NCBI RefSeq assembly: GCF_039769985.1
Contig: NZ_JBDNCH010000002.1
Location: forward strand, 1,302,001-1,366,000
Reading direction: 5' to 3'
Origin: Ponticoccus litoralis
GTDB lineage: Bacteria > Pseudomonadota > Alphaproteobacteria > Rhodobacterales > Rhodobacteraceae
Length of the DNA stretch: 64,000 bases
Below are positions 36,551-49,060 of the stretch, one piece after another. Position numbers and translations under genes: made by a program. Under the pieces are notes generated by a model. That model was given only the letters and a program-made list of their open reading frames with translations. It was not told the DNA's origin and did not search any database. Each line of letters begins with the position of its first letter. The stretch's first letter is position 1.

Positions 36551-37387
36551 ATGGATTGGTTGAAGGCAGCCGCGGTCGGGGCTGCCACAGGTGGCGCGGT
36601 TCTCATATCCTATGCCACCTATCAGCAGCAGTCGGACTCGGGTGTCGCCGCCTACGCTGAACGCATCCGTGCAAACGAGATGAGCATTCAGAACAGCACA
36701 ACCAAGCTGGAGGATGCGGCGACCGACTTGAAGACCCTGACCCAACGACTGGAAAGTGTCGCGAGCATCACCCAGAATGCCGTGGTTCGCGCGGAACTGG
36801 ATGAAATCGCTGACCGGCTGAAGGCACTGGAGAACCGCCCGTCAAGCGGTGGCTCTGCCTCCGCGGAGCAGGTCGCGGAAATCCTTGCGCGCGACTACGC
36901 GGATGTCCTGCGCGGGCCACGTGGAGAGCGCGGACCGGCAGGGCCACAAGGCGCAGAGGGGCCCGCAGGGGCTGCCGGAACGAGCGGCGGAACCGGCGAT
37001 CCGACCCGCCCGATCCAGATCTCCGCGAATTTCGAAAGCGATTTTCCGGCGCAGTATTGGGGCGGCTCGAAAACCGAGTTGCTGGGCTGCAAGAACGGCG
37101 GTGGAAAGATCCAGTGCTCGTTTATACTGACACCGGATGAAGACCTGACGTTCTCCAACCATGCGGAGTACAACAGGATCGCATTGGCAGATGGGTCTTT
37201 CGCGACAGCTTCCAGAATCACATTGGCGGGTGACAGTTCAGACAACTGGGTCAAGGTGCCCCTGATCGCCGGCATCCCGTCACGATATGACGTTGTCTTC
37301 AGTGTTACCGACAACGCTGAAGGTGTGCTTCTGCTCGAACTCGGTGGCAGCAGCAAGATCAGCTGGCGCAACGTCCCCTATTCCTGA
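36551..37387 (+). CDS. Membrane-anchored coiled-coil protein with collagen-like repeat
   Basis: A 278-residue protein. It has an N-terminal membrane anchor (residues about 4-26, AAAVGAATGGAVLISYATY), a coiled coil (about 35-105), ten consecutive Gly-X-Y triplets at residues 122-151 (GPRGERGPAGPQGAEGPAG), and a C-terminal beta-rich domain of about 120 residues. Collagen-like stalks of this kind make trimers that present a C-terminal head, in surface proteins and phage tail fibres. Base composition is lower in GC and codon usage looser than in neighbours, suggesting transfer. The ATG at 36551 follows AGGAGG with long spacing (12); TTG at 36548 is the alternative. Confidence 0.75.
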   Translation: MDWLKAAAVGAATGGAVLISYATYQQQSDSGVAAYAERIRANEMSIQNSTTKLEDAATDLKTLTQRLESVASITQNAVVRAELDEIADRLKALENRPSSGGSASAEQVAEILARDYADVLRGPRGERGPAGPQGAEGPAGAAGTSGGTGDPTRPIQISANFESDFPAQYWGGSKTELLGCKNGGGKIQCSFILTPDEDLTFSNHAEYNRIALADGSFATASRITLAGDSSDNWVKVPLIAGIPSRYDVVFSVTDNAEGVLLLELGGSSKISWRNVPYS

Positions 37388-37493
37388 CCGACAAAGCGAA
37401 GGGCGGCACCGATAGACCGGGCCGCCCTTGTTGCATTTACAATGTCGGGTCGTCGCCCGCCTGATGCTGGACGGACGCGCCGCCCGACTGTCC

Positions 37494-40843
<3,350 letters not shown>

Positions 40844-40903
40844 GGGGTGACCTCGTCTGACGGCGCGTTTCGGGCAGGGGGCAGCAGGGCCGCGACAGCC
40901 CGG

Positions 40904-40948
40904 CCCGCAAATTGTTGCGGGTTATAGACATGCACCCTGCCGGTGCAA
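40904..40948 (-). promoter_or_regulatory. Candidate carB promoter with hairpin at the start of transcription
   Basis: On the minus strand TTGCAC (plus 40943-40948), 16 bases, then TATAAC (plus 40921-40926): a good sigma-70-type promoter. Immediately downstream lies the inverted repeat CCCGCAA-ATTG-TTGCGGG (plus 40904-40921), which touches the -10 box and would occupy about the first 20 transcribed bases. That position suits an operator or a 5' end stabiliser. The rest of the 447-base carB-aspS gap shows no gene. Confidence 0.5.
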
Positions 40949-41290
40949 GCCCTCGTCCCGGCCCTGACACGGGAATTTCACGGAAACCGGGTCGATATCT
41001 GCGGGACCGGGCCAGGGCACGAGGCCGCCCCTGACCGAAAACCGGCCCGAAACGGTCGCGGCGCGGCTGCGCTTCCTTGCGGTGGGGATCGGGGTCTGTT
41101 TCTATCCGGGCAATGGGGTGCGGCCGTTCCAAGCCCCGGCGCCGAGGCGAAAACCGGGCCGTCGCAGGCTGCGAATCGCCGGAAACGGGGCGTCCGGAGC
41201 AGGCTGCAAACGGCCCGTCCGGGCACGCACAGCTTGACTTTGCCGCCGCGCCTTGGTTGACCGGCCCGGAATTCTCTCGGGGACACTGAT

Positions 41291-43072
41291 ATGCACGCTT
41301 ACCGCAGCCACACCTGCGCCGCACTGACCAAGTCGAATGTGGGCGAGACCGTCCGCCTTGCAGGATGGGTGCATCGCATCCGCGACCACGGGGGCATCCT
41401 TTTCGTCGATCTGCGCGACCACTACGGCACGACGCAGGTGCTGTGCGACCCCGACAGCCCGGTCTTCGCCCAGATGGAGAAGGTCCGCTCGGAGTGGTGT
41501 ATCCGCATCGACGGCACCGTGAAGGCGCGCGACGCCGATCTGGTGAACCCCAAGCTACCCACCGGCGAGGTCGAGGTCTTCGTCCGCGACATCGAAGTGC
41601 TGGGCGAGGCGCAGGAACTGCCGCTGATCGTCTTCGGCGATCAGGAATACCCGGAAGAGACGCGCCTGAAGTACCGCTTCCTCGACCTGCGCCGCGAGGC
41701 GATGCAGAAGAACATGACCCTGCGCTCGGACGTTGTGTCCTCGATCCGCAAGCGCATGTGGGACAAGGGCTTCCGAGAGTTCCAGACGCCGATCATCACG
41801 GCCTCTTCCCCCGAGGGCGCGCGCGACTTCCTCGTGCCGTCGCGTCTGCACCCGGGCAAGTTCTACGCGCTGCCGCAGGCGCCGCAGCAGTTCAAGCAGC
41901 TGATCATGGTTTCGGGCTTCGACAAGTATTTCCAGATTGCGCCCTGCTTCCGCGACGAAGACCCGCGTGCCGACCGCTCGCCCACCGACTTCTATCAGCT
42001 CGACCTCGAGATGTCGTTCGTTGAGCAGCAGGACGTCTTTGACACCGTCTCCCCGGTGATCGCGGGCGTCTTCGAGGAATTTGGCGGCGGGGCGAAGGTC
42101 GATGACCCGGCGTCCTGGCCGCAGATCCCCTACAAGGAAGCGGCGCTGAAATACGGCACCGACAAGCCCGACCTGCGCAACCCGATCGAGATGCAGGACG
42201 TGTCCGAGCACTTCCGCGGTTCCGGCTTCGCGATCTTCGCCAAGCTGCTGGAGCAGGACGGCACGCAGATCCGCGCCATTCCCGCGCCCACCGGCGGCAG
42301 CCGCAAGTTCTGCGACCGGATGAACGCCTTCGCGCAGAAAGAGGGCCTGCCGGGGATGGGCTATATCTTCTGGCGCGATCAGGGCGAGGGCATGGAAGCC
42401 GCCGGTCCGCTGGCCAAGAACATCGGCCCCGAGCGCACCGAGGCGATCCGCCAACAGCTGGGCCTTGGCGTCGGCGACGCGGCCTTCTTCCTTGGCGGCA
42501 AGCCCGCGGCCTTCGAGCGCGTGGCCGGCAAGGCCCGCGACGTGATCGGCGAGGAACTGGGCCTGACCGAGAAGGACCGCTTTGCCTTTGCCTGGATCGT
42601 CGACTTCCCGATCTACGAGCGCGACGAGGAAACCGGCGCCATCGACTTCGAGCACAACCCCTTCTCGATGCCGCAGGGCGGCATGGAGGCGCTGAACGGC
42701 GACCCGATGGCGGTGCGCGGCTACCAGTACGACCTTGCCTGCAACGGCTACGAACTGGTCAGCGGCGCGATCCGGAACCACAAGCCCGACGTCATGCTGA
42801 AGGCCTTCGAAATCGCGGGCTACGGCGCCGACGAGGTGAAGAACCGCTTTGGCGCGCTCTTCAACGCCTTCCACTACGGCGCCCCGCCGCACGGCGGCTG
42901 TGCTGCGGGCATCGACCGGATCGTCATGCTGCTGGCGGGCACCTCGAACATCCGCGAGGTCATCATGTTCCCGATGAACCAGCGCGCCGAAGACCTGATG
43001 ATGCAGGCGCCCTCCGCCCCCAGCAGCGACCAGCTGATGGAGCTGTCGCTGCGCGTCATTCCGCAGGACTGA
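41291..43072 (+). CDS. aspS: Aspartyl-tRNA synthetase
   Basis: A 593-residue class II synthetase that charges tRNA-Asp. It has an N-terminal OB anticodon-binding domain (1-110), motif 2 FRDEDPRADRSPTDFYQLD, the bacterial insertion domain (about 290-420) and motif 3 GGCAAGIDRIVMLLAG. Alphaproteobacterial AspRS of this type may also charge tRNA-Asn when AsnRS is absent; that cannot be decided here. Start at MHAYRSHTCAALT. First of an aspS-yciA-DUF1993 run (gaps of 4 and 0 bases). Confidence 0.97.
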   Translation: MHAYRSHTCAALTKSNVGETVRLAGWVHRIRDHGGILFVDLRDHYGTTQVLCDPDSPVFAQMEKVRSEWCIRIDGTVKARDADLVNPKLPTGEVEVFVRDIEVLGEAQELPLIVFGDQEYPEETRLKYRFLDLRREAMQKNMTLRSDVVSSIRKRMWDKGFREFQTPIITASSPEGARDFLVPSRLHPGKFYALPQAPQQFKQLIMVSGFDKYFQIAPCFRDEDPRADRSPTDFYQLDLEMSFVEQQDVFDTVSPVIAGVFEEFGGGAKVDDPASWPQIPYKEAALKYGTDKPDLRNPIEMQDVSEHFRGSGFAIFAKLLEQDGTQIRAIPAPTGGSRKFCDRMNAFAQKEGLPGMGYIFWRDQGEGMEAAGPLAKNIGPERTEAIRQQLGLGVGDAAFFLGGKPAAFERVAGKARDVIGEELGLTEKDRFAFAWIVDFPIYERDEETGAIDFEHNPFSMPQGGMEALNGDPMAVRGYQYDLACNGYELVSGAIRNHKPDVMLKAFEIAGYGADEVKNRFGALFNAFHYGAPPHGGCAAGIDRIVMLLAGTSNIREVIMFPMNQRAEDLMMQAPSAPSSDQLMELSLRVIPQD

Positions 43073-43076
43073 GGCG

Positions 43077-43478
43077 ATGGACGAATCGCGGCCCGTCACC
43101 GACCCGGAAGACGGCTCGGTCCTTGCGATCCGCACCATCGCCATGCCCGCCGACACGAACCCGTCGGGCGATATCTTCGGCGGCTGGCTGATGAGCCAGA
43201 TGGACCTCGCGGCGGGCAACGTCGCGGGGCGCGTGTCGCGCGGGCGCGCGGCCACCGTCGCGGTCGAGGGCATGAAATTCCACCAGCCGGTCAAGGTCGG
43301 GGACGAGGTGACGATCTTCGCGCGGCTGGTCTCGCGCGGGCGGACCTCGATGCGGATCGCGGTCGAGGCCCACGCGCGGCGGCGCTTTGCCGAGGATGCC
43401 GTGGTGGTGACGGCGGCGGATTTCTACTTTGTCGCGCTGGACGACCACGGCAGCAAGCGCGCCCTGCCCGAGGCCTGA
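43077..43478 (+). CDS. Acyl-CoA thioesterase, YciA type
   Basis: A 133-residue hotdog-fold thioesterase. ADTNPSGDIFGGWLMSQMDLAAG is the YciA/Acot signature with the active-site Asp, and KVGDEVTIFARLVSRGRTSM is the second half of the fold. It starts four bases after aspS and ends directly against the next ATG. Broad acyl-CoA hydrolysis is expected. Confidence 0.92.
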   Translation: MDESRPVTDPEDGSVLAIRTIAMPADTNPSGDIFGGWLMSQMDLAAGNVAGRVSRGRAATVAVEGMKFHQPVKVGDEVTIFARLVSRGRTSMRIAVEAHARRRFAEDAVVVTAADFYFVALDDHGSKRALPEA

Positions 43479-43982
43479 ATGTCCGCGCTCTACGACGCCT
43501 CTGTGCCGGTCTTCCTGCACTACCTCGACCGGTCGCGCCTGATCCTGGACCGCACCGGGGGCCGGGCCGAGTTTCTGGAGGCGCGGCTGGCGCCCGACAT
43601 GTTCAGCGCCGCGCAGCAGTTCGCCAGTGCGGCGGGCTTTGCCCTGAGGGGTAGTTTTCCCTTGATCGGTCTGCCCGTGCCCGGGTTCCCCTCTGCCGCC
43701 ATGGACCTGGATGGGCTGATGGCGCGGATCGGCTTTGCCGAAACGCGTCTGCGCGGGCTGGACCGGGCGGATTTCGAGGGCTGCGAGGACAGAACGGTGA
43801 GCCATATCGCGGGCTTCGCCGACCTGAACCAGAGCGCGTCGGACTACCTGCACCGCTTCGCGGCGCCGAATTTCTTCTTCCACATGTCCATGGGCTTTGC
43901 GGTGCTCAGGCAGGCCGGGCTGGAGATCGGCAAGGCCGATTTCGACGGTCAGCACGACTACCCGCCGGGGTTCCGGTTCTAG
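43479..43982 (+). CDS. DUF1993 family protein
   Basis: A 167-residue soluble protein of the DUF1993 family, with helical-bundle (DinB-like) character: MSALYDASVPVFLHYLDR, APDMFSAAQQFASA, and HFAAPNFFFHMSMGFAVLRQAG in the last part. Its ATG follows the yciA stop without a gap, so translation is coupled. Function unknown. Confidence 0.85.
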   Translation: MSALYDASVPVFLHYLDRSRLILDRTGGRAEFLEARLAPDMFSAAQQFASAAGFALRGSFPLIGLPVPGFPSAAMDLDGLMARIGFAETRLRGLDRADFEGCEDRTVSHIAGFADLNQSASDYLHRFAAPNFFFHMSMGFAVLRQAGLEIGKADFDGQHDYPPGFRF

Positions 43983-44070
43983 GGCATCGGTTCCGTCACC
44001 CGGGTCGGAAGGGTCCTGCCGCTCTTCGTTCGATTTGCCCGCAGCGCGTCGACAGCCGGCGCCCGCTCCC

Positions 44071-44349
44071 TCACCGCGCCTCGGCGATGACAGTGACCGG
44101 GACCGGCCCGGGGGCCGGGGCGATCATGTCCGGCGCGATGGTTCCCGGCCCAAGCATCAGCACGGCGCCCAGCATGAAGGCCGCGGTGCAGGACACGATG
44201 ACCAGGCGCCCGGCCTCGAAACGGTTCTGCGCCACCGCGTCGCCATACCTGTGACGCAGGATCCGCCGCATCATGTGCTTGATCACCACCAGTGGCAGCA
44301 AGAGTGAAACCGTCGTTACCGCCATCAACAAGGCTGCGTCTGTTCCCAT
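44071..44349 (-). CDS. Small two-helix membrane protein
   Basis: A 92-residue protein with two hydrophobic segments (about 8-25 and 47-65) and a basic stretch between them (KHMMRRILRHRYGD). Start at MGTDAALLMAV on the strength of a GGAG ribosome site nine bases upstream; an ATG five codons earlier is possible. No family recognised. Confidence 0.55.
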   Translation of the reverse strand: MGTDAALLMAVTTVSLLLPLVVIKHMMRRILRHRYGDAVAQNRFEAGRLVIVSCTAAFMLGAVLMLGPGTIAPDMIAPAPGPVPVTVIAEAR

Positions 44350-44553
44350 TGTCCCAAGCTCCATCCATGGCCACGCTCAACGTAAGGCTGTGTTTGGATT
44401 GTGGCAGCCACGGGTCGGCAATCGGTTTTTTTAACGAAATGTTAAGTCCTGCCGCGCACAATCCCTGGTTGTGACGCGGATTGGTGACGGCAGAAAATGG
44501 GGCCGAGGCATCCGCCCCGACCCCGCCCTGTCTTGTCAGGGTTTTCCAATGCT

Positions 44554-45030
44554 TCAGTCTTCCAGCGCGTCGGCCTTTTTCTCCTCGATCAGACCGGCCT
44601 CTTTCCGCTTCCGTTCAAGGAAGCGCTCGCCGTAGCCCTCAAGCTCTGCGCTGTCGATTATCTCCTTGGCACGGCTGAAAACTTCGTCCTCTTCCTCTTC
44701 GATGTGATGCGCGTAGTCGTGCTGGAGGGTCTTGAACCTGTTGAGCCAGCCCGAGGACGCCATATCCATTTCGTTCAGCTCTTCCATGAGATCGTCGAGC
44801 TGCTGATGCTCGTGCACGGAATGGCGCGCGGCGTCCTGACCCCAGGTCTTGGAAATCAACTTCGAGTAGAAGGTCTCTTCCTCTGCCGCAGCATGGCTTT
44901 TCACGTCATGGTAGAATTCATCCCAGGCGGCCTTACGCTCTTCCGATGCGCCGGAGGTATCGGCGATCCGTTCCATGAGGGCGCGGTGACGGTCGTGGTC
45001 GGATTTGATGGCGCTGTAGATATCGGGCAT
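44554..45030 (-). CDS. Hemerythrin-domain protein
   Basis: A 158-residue single-domain hemerythrin-like protein. The expected His/Glu ligands of a di-iron helical bundle are visible in order: SDHDRHRALMER, HAAAEEETFYSKL, HSVHEHQQLDDLM, and HDYAHHIEEEEDEVFSRA. Such bacterial proteins bind oxygen, NO or iron, or serve in redox stress. Start at MPDIYSAIKSDHDRHR. The response-regulator gene lies upstream on the same strand, 195 bases away. Confidence 0.9.
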   Translation of the reverse strand: MPDIYSAIKSDHDRHRALMERIADTSGASEERKAAWDEFYHDVKSHAAAEEETFYSKLISKTWGQDAARHSVHEHQQLDDLMEELNEMDMASSGWLNRFKTLQHDYAHHIEEEEDEVFSRAKEIIDSAELEGYGERFLERKRKEAGLIEEKKADALED

Positions 45031-45225
45031 GGCTTTCCCCTGTGCGAGACAGAATGGCTGTTCGCCCGAAAACGCGCGGACGCGCCGCCGGTTCCGCGCC
45101 GCCTGCAATTCGACAGCCCGACGCCCCCTGAAGCCATGACGGTTCGGAGGGCGGCGGGGCGCGCGGAGCGATGGCCCACCCGCGCGGCCCTGTGGCGGGG
45201 GCCGGTCCCACCCGGCCCGGGCCGT

Positions 45226-45944
45226 TCAGATCGCGATGCGGGCGGACAGCCTGTCCTGCACCAGCCCCGCCACCCGGGCGAGGGTCGATTGCACCGGCGT
45301 GCCGCGCGCCCGCGCATCGGCCAGATCCTCGAGCCGCGCGTTGCAGCACCGTGTCCCCGGCACTGCCCGCGACACCGCGCAGGAACTGCGTGACATAGGC
45401 CAGCATGCGTTCGTCGTCGCGATCGTCGAGCACATCGGCGGCATGGGCCAGATCGTCGCGATAGGCCAGCGGGTCCGGGTGGATCGGATCGTCCGACACC
45501 AGGCGCGGGCCGTTGGGCTGCCGCTCTGGCGGGAGGGCGGAGAGGATCGCGGTCTGGAAGGCGAGGACCGAATGGACTGGCTTGGCCGAGGAAACCGTCC
45601 GCGCCCGCGGCCAGCGCCACCTCTTCGCCGAAACTGTCGCCCGAGGTTCCCAGGATCACGTCGACACGCGGCACGGTCACCGCCAGTTCCGAGATCAGTT
45701 CCGCGCCGGACCCGTCGGGCAGGCCCAGATCGACGACGACCGCGCTGGGGCGGTAGACCTGAAGATGGCGGCGCGCCGATTTCAGGCAGTCCGCCCGGCG
45801 GATGCGCGCGCCCGAGCGCAGGCACAGAAGCCGCATGGCATCGCAGGAAAACCGGCTGTCCTCGACCACGAGGATCGTCAGCCCCAGCAGGGGGCGGGTG
45901 GCGGTCGGGCGCAGCTGCGCGGCAAGCAGTGAGTGGTCGTCCAT
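45226..45944 (-). CDS. Response regulator with C-terminal helical domain (two apparent frameshifts)
   Basis: About 238 residues after repair. The receiver domain (residues about 20-140) is complete: acidic pair in ILVVEDSRF, phospho-Asp in AVVVDLGLPDGSG, Thr/Ser in LGTSGD, and Lys in GADGFLAKP. The last motif needs CCGAGG at 45586-45591 to be CCAGG. A second insertion at 45330-45336 (CGAGCCG for CGGCCG) separates QRAAEDLADARARG. The C-terminal 100 residues are helical with no DNA-binding or enzymatic motif I recognise. Start at MDDHSLLAAQL, where GAGGGG is at good distance. No kinase is adjacent. Confidence 0.82.
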
Positions 45945-46089
45945 GGTCATCCCCTCTGGTGCGATGGCGGTCTTCCGCCAGAGTGACCGCTTGTGGTGAA
46001 CAAGCGGTTAAAGGCCGCACCCGCTTGTTCCGGGGCACCGCGGACGCCATAACCCATGGCAGCCAGAGCCCGAGCCCAAGGAGACCCCG

Positions 46090-46494
<405 letters not shown>

Positions 46495-46495
<1 letters not shown>

Positions 46496-46779
46496 TGGGT
46501 CTTACATCCGGCATCGTGCTGTTCGCGGTCATCTGGTTCATGACCTTCCTCGTGGTGATCCCGATTCGCCTGAAAACGCAGGGCGACCTCGGCGAGATCG
46601 TGCCCGGCACCCATGCCGGCAGCCCCGAGGTTCACAACCTCAGGCGCAAGGCCTGGATCACGACGCTGGTCTCTGCCGTCTTGTGGGCGATCATCGCCGG
46701 AACCATCCTGTCGGGCGCCATCACCGTGCGCGATATCGACGGATGGATGTTCAACCGGATGGAGCCGCGGTCCGAGTGA
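46495..46779 (+). CDS. DUF1467 membrane protein
   Basis: A 94-residue protein with two membrane helices (MGLTSGIVLFAVIWFMTFLVV and ITTLVSAVLWAIIAGTIL) and the conserved IPIRLKTQGDLGEIVPGT between them, the DUF1467 pattern. It regularly follows mce in alphaproteobacteria, though its function is unknown. Translation is coupled to mce by a TGATG overlap. A family A repeat follows. Confidence 0.88.
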
Positions 46780-46795
46780 CCGGCACCGGGTTCGG

Positions 46796-46866
46796 GGGCC
46801 GGGCGCCAAGGGGCTCTGCCCCCCGGCCTTCGGCCTCCCCCGGGATATTTCGGGACAGAAGAAGCG
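46796..46866 (+). repeat. Intergenic repeat family A, copy 7
   Basis: GGGGGCCGGGCGCCAAGGGG, CTCTGCCCC, GGCCTTCGGCC hairpin, then GGGATATTTCGGGACAGAAG and AAGCG. It fills the space between the convergent DUF1467 and EI24-domain genes and touches the stop codon of the latter. Confidence 0.7.
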
Positions 46867-47566
46867 TCAGCCCCTGCGCGGGTCGTAAAGCCTGTGGAAG
46901 ACATGGGTGAAGGTGGCCGCGCCCAGCACCGGGACAATCAGGTTCACCAGCGGGACGGTCAGGGGGACGGCCATCAGCACGCCCCCGGCCCAGATCGTCA
47001 GCAGGTGACGGCGGCGCAGGCGGTAGGCCTCTGTCCGGCTAGACCCGGCGCATGGCGGCGAGGGTGAAGTATTCGCGGCCCAGCAGGAAGCCGTTCAGCG
47101 CCCAGAAGATGAAGGGCGCGAGAGGCGCGAAGATCAGGTAGAGCACCAGCGCCACCATATTCGCCAGCACCAGCGTGCCGAGGAACCCCAGCGAGTCGCG
47201 CAACCCATCCGCAAACGAGACCGGTGCGGCGGGACCGAGGTGCGGATAATGCGCGTCCTCGACCGCCTGTGCCACGTCATCGAGGAAGAGCGAGGTGATC
47301 GCCGAGGCGACCGGCACCATCAGGAAGACCGAGAGCAGCAGCATGACCGGCAGCGCGGCGAGGCTGGCGGCATTGTCGAGCCATGTCAGCGTGCCGACCC
47401 ATGGCAGGGTGATCGAATCGCCGACCAGCCAGCCCGCCGCCCACATCACCAGCCAGATGACGGCAACCAGCAGCGCCACGGTCAGGCCGATGCCGCGCAG
47501 GAGCACGCCCTGAAAGCGGCGGTCGCCCATCTGGCCGATGGCGCGAAAGGCTGCGTCGAGGATCAT
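46867..47566 (-). CDS. EI24/CysZ-like membrane protein (apparent frameshift)
   Basis: About 232 residues with four to five membrane helices (for example GIGLTVALLVAVIWLVMWAAG, SLAALPVMLLLSVFLMVPVAS, VLANMVALVLYLIFAPLAPF). The region PVASAITSLFLDDVAQAVED is the EI24/CysZ signature. CysZ imports sulfate; related EI24 proteins have unknown roles. The frame hits a stop at 47039-47041; replacing CTAGCCG (minus strand, plus 47036-47042) by CGGCCG gives MRRVGRTEAYRLRRRHLLT and restores the last third. It overlaps the nitroreductase gene by four bases. Confidence 0.82.
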
Positions 47567-48141
47567 GCCTCGACCCAGGTGGTCTTGGCCGAGAGATCGG
47601 GGCGCGGGCGGTCCGGCGGGGTGCTTTTCTCCGTCCCGATGTGGAGGAAGCCCGCGATGCGTTCCTGCGGGGCGAGGTCCAGCGCCTCGGTGCGGAAGCT
47701 GGCATCGTGGCTGGCCCAGCCCGAGAGCCAGTTCGCCCCCCAGCCCGCCGCAAGCGCCGCGTTCAGCAGCGCGAGGCAGACGGCGCCCGCCGAATAGGTC
47801 TGTTCGATGGCGGGCACCTTCTCGGAGTCCACCGGCGATTCGATCACCGCCACGCAGAGCGGGCTGTCGGCAAAGGCCGAACGCGCCTTGGCCACGGCAT
47901 CCGCATCCTTGCCCAGCCGCGCACCGCAGGCCTCGACCGCCCCGGCGATGCGGTGCAGCGCGGCGCCTTCGAGAACGATGAAGCGCCGGGGCTCCAGCTT
48001 GCCGTGGTCGGGGCTGCGCGCGGCGGCGGTCAGCAGGGTCAGCAGCGCCGCGCGGTCGGGCGCCGGCCGGGCCAGCGTCTTGGCGGGGCGCGAGCGGCGG
48101 GACAGCAGGAAGTCGAGGGCGGCCTGGTTCAGTGCGGGCAT
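47563..48141 (-). CDS. Nitroreductase-family protein, YdjA-like
   Basis: A 192-residue FMN-dependent nitroreductase fold: LLSRRSRPAKTLARPAP at the N terminus binds flavin phosphate, SPDHGKLEPRRFIV is the YdjA-type motif, and GWGANWLSGW and IAGFLHIGTE lie in the C-terminal half. Natural substrate unknown. The ATGA overlap with the membrane-protein gene downstream shows an operon. Confidence 0.88.
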   Translation of the reverse strand: MPALNQAALDFLLSRRSRPAKTLARPAPDRAALLTLLTAAARSPDHGKLEPRRFIVLEGAALHRIAGAVEACGARLGKDADAVAKARSAFADSPLCVAVIESPVDSEKVPAIEQTYSAGAVCLALLNAALAAGWGANWLSGWASHDASFRTEALDLAPQERIAGFLHIGTEKSTPPDRPRPDLSAKTTWVEA

Positions 48142-48238
48142 GGGGTCTCCGGCGTTGTTCGGTCCTTATGTCAGACCTTGCGGGCCGGGATTCAACCGCG
48201 ATCTTGTGCGCGGCCCGGCAGGCTGGTAGCCGCGAGCC

Positions 48239-48503
48239 ATGGCAGAGCCGCTTCCAGACCTCTCGGACCTTGCGGTGCCGGGCACCCGCCTGGCGGTGCG
48301 CGTCACGCCCCGGGCCGCGCGCAACCGCATCGCGCGGGAGGGTGACACCGTGAAGGTCTGGGTGACGACGGTGCCGGAGGACGGCAAGGCCACTGCCGCG
48401 GTCCAGAAGCTGCTGGCCAAGGCCACTGGGCATCCCGAAATCCCGGCTGAGCCTCGATTCCGGGGCCACCGCGCGGGACAAGGTTTTCCGGATCGAAGAC
48501 TGA
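48239..48503 (+). CDS. DUF167/YggU family protein (apparent frameshift)
   Basis: About 87 residues after repair. TRLAVRVTPRAARNRIAREG and VKVWVTTVPEDGKATAAVQKLLAKA are the family signature. The frame is lost at 48425-48430: observed ACTGGGC has one base too many, and its removal gives ATGIPKSRLSLDSGATARDKVFRIED and a stop at 48501-48503, the normal family ending. Function unknown; often beside yggT. Confidence 0.85.
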
Positions 48504-48537
48504 GGCCCGGTCGTGGCGCGGCAGCTGGCAGGCCGGT

Positions 48538-48768
48538 CTAGGCCTTGCGGCGGTAGACCCCCTCGGGCAGGTTCACGGCGGTCACGAGATCGCCCATCTG
48601 GGACAGCGACAGGGTGATCCGCTGCAGCGTATCGCTGCGTGGATCGTATTGTTCGACCGTGACGCAATCCTCGAAGCTCGAGATCACCACGTCCTCCTGA
48701 AGATGCCGCGCGCCCTCGTCGACAAGCGTGACCACGGTGGCGTCGAAATCGTGCTCGATGCTGAACAT
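48538..48768 (-). CDS. Conserved small acidic protein
   Basis: A 76-residue protein, MFSIEHDFDATVVTLVDEGA at the start and NLPEGVYRRKA at the end. Alternating beta-strand pattern, no membrane segment. I know similar small proteins from Rhodobacteraceae but no function. Convergent with the DUF167 gene. AGGACC lies before the ATG. Confidence 0.65.
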   Translation of the reverse strand: MFSIEHDFDATVVTLVDEGARHLQEDVVISSFEDCVTVEQYDPRSDTLQRITLSLSQMGDLVTAVNLPEGVYRRKA

Positions 48769-49060
48769 GTCGGTCCTTTCCCGGTCCTATCTCGGGGCCG
48801 CTGCCGCGGCCCGGCACCAGCGTCCGGGCGCGGGGGCCCTGCCCCGGAGCCTAGCCCAGTTTCCCCGCGATTTGAATCGAAAGACGCGTCCCCTGGCCGC
48901 GGCAAACGCCTGTTGCGGTCGGGCGGGTGCGGATGAAGCGCAAAAGGCCGCAGGGCCGCCGAAACGGTCGGCGCAACACCGCCTCGTGACCTCTGCGGAC
49001 TGGCACAACGATGCCGGGCGCCCTATCCTTCGCCGACACCACTCCGGAACCCGCCCCATC

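Noticed and set aside
47039..48817. A 592-residue minus-strand open frame covering the EI24 gene and regions upstream
   Set aside because: Only the last 175 residues have EI24 character; the rest runs out of frame over the nitroreductase and DUF167 genes.
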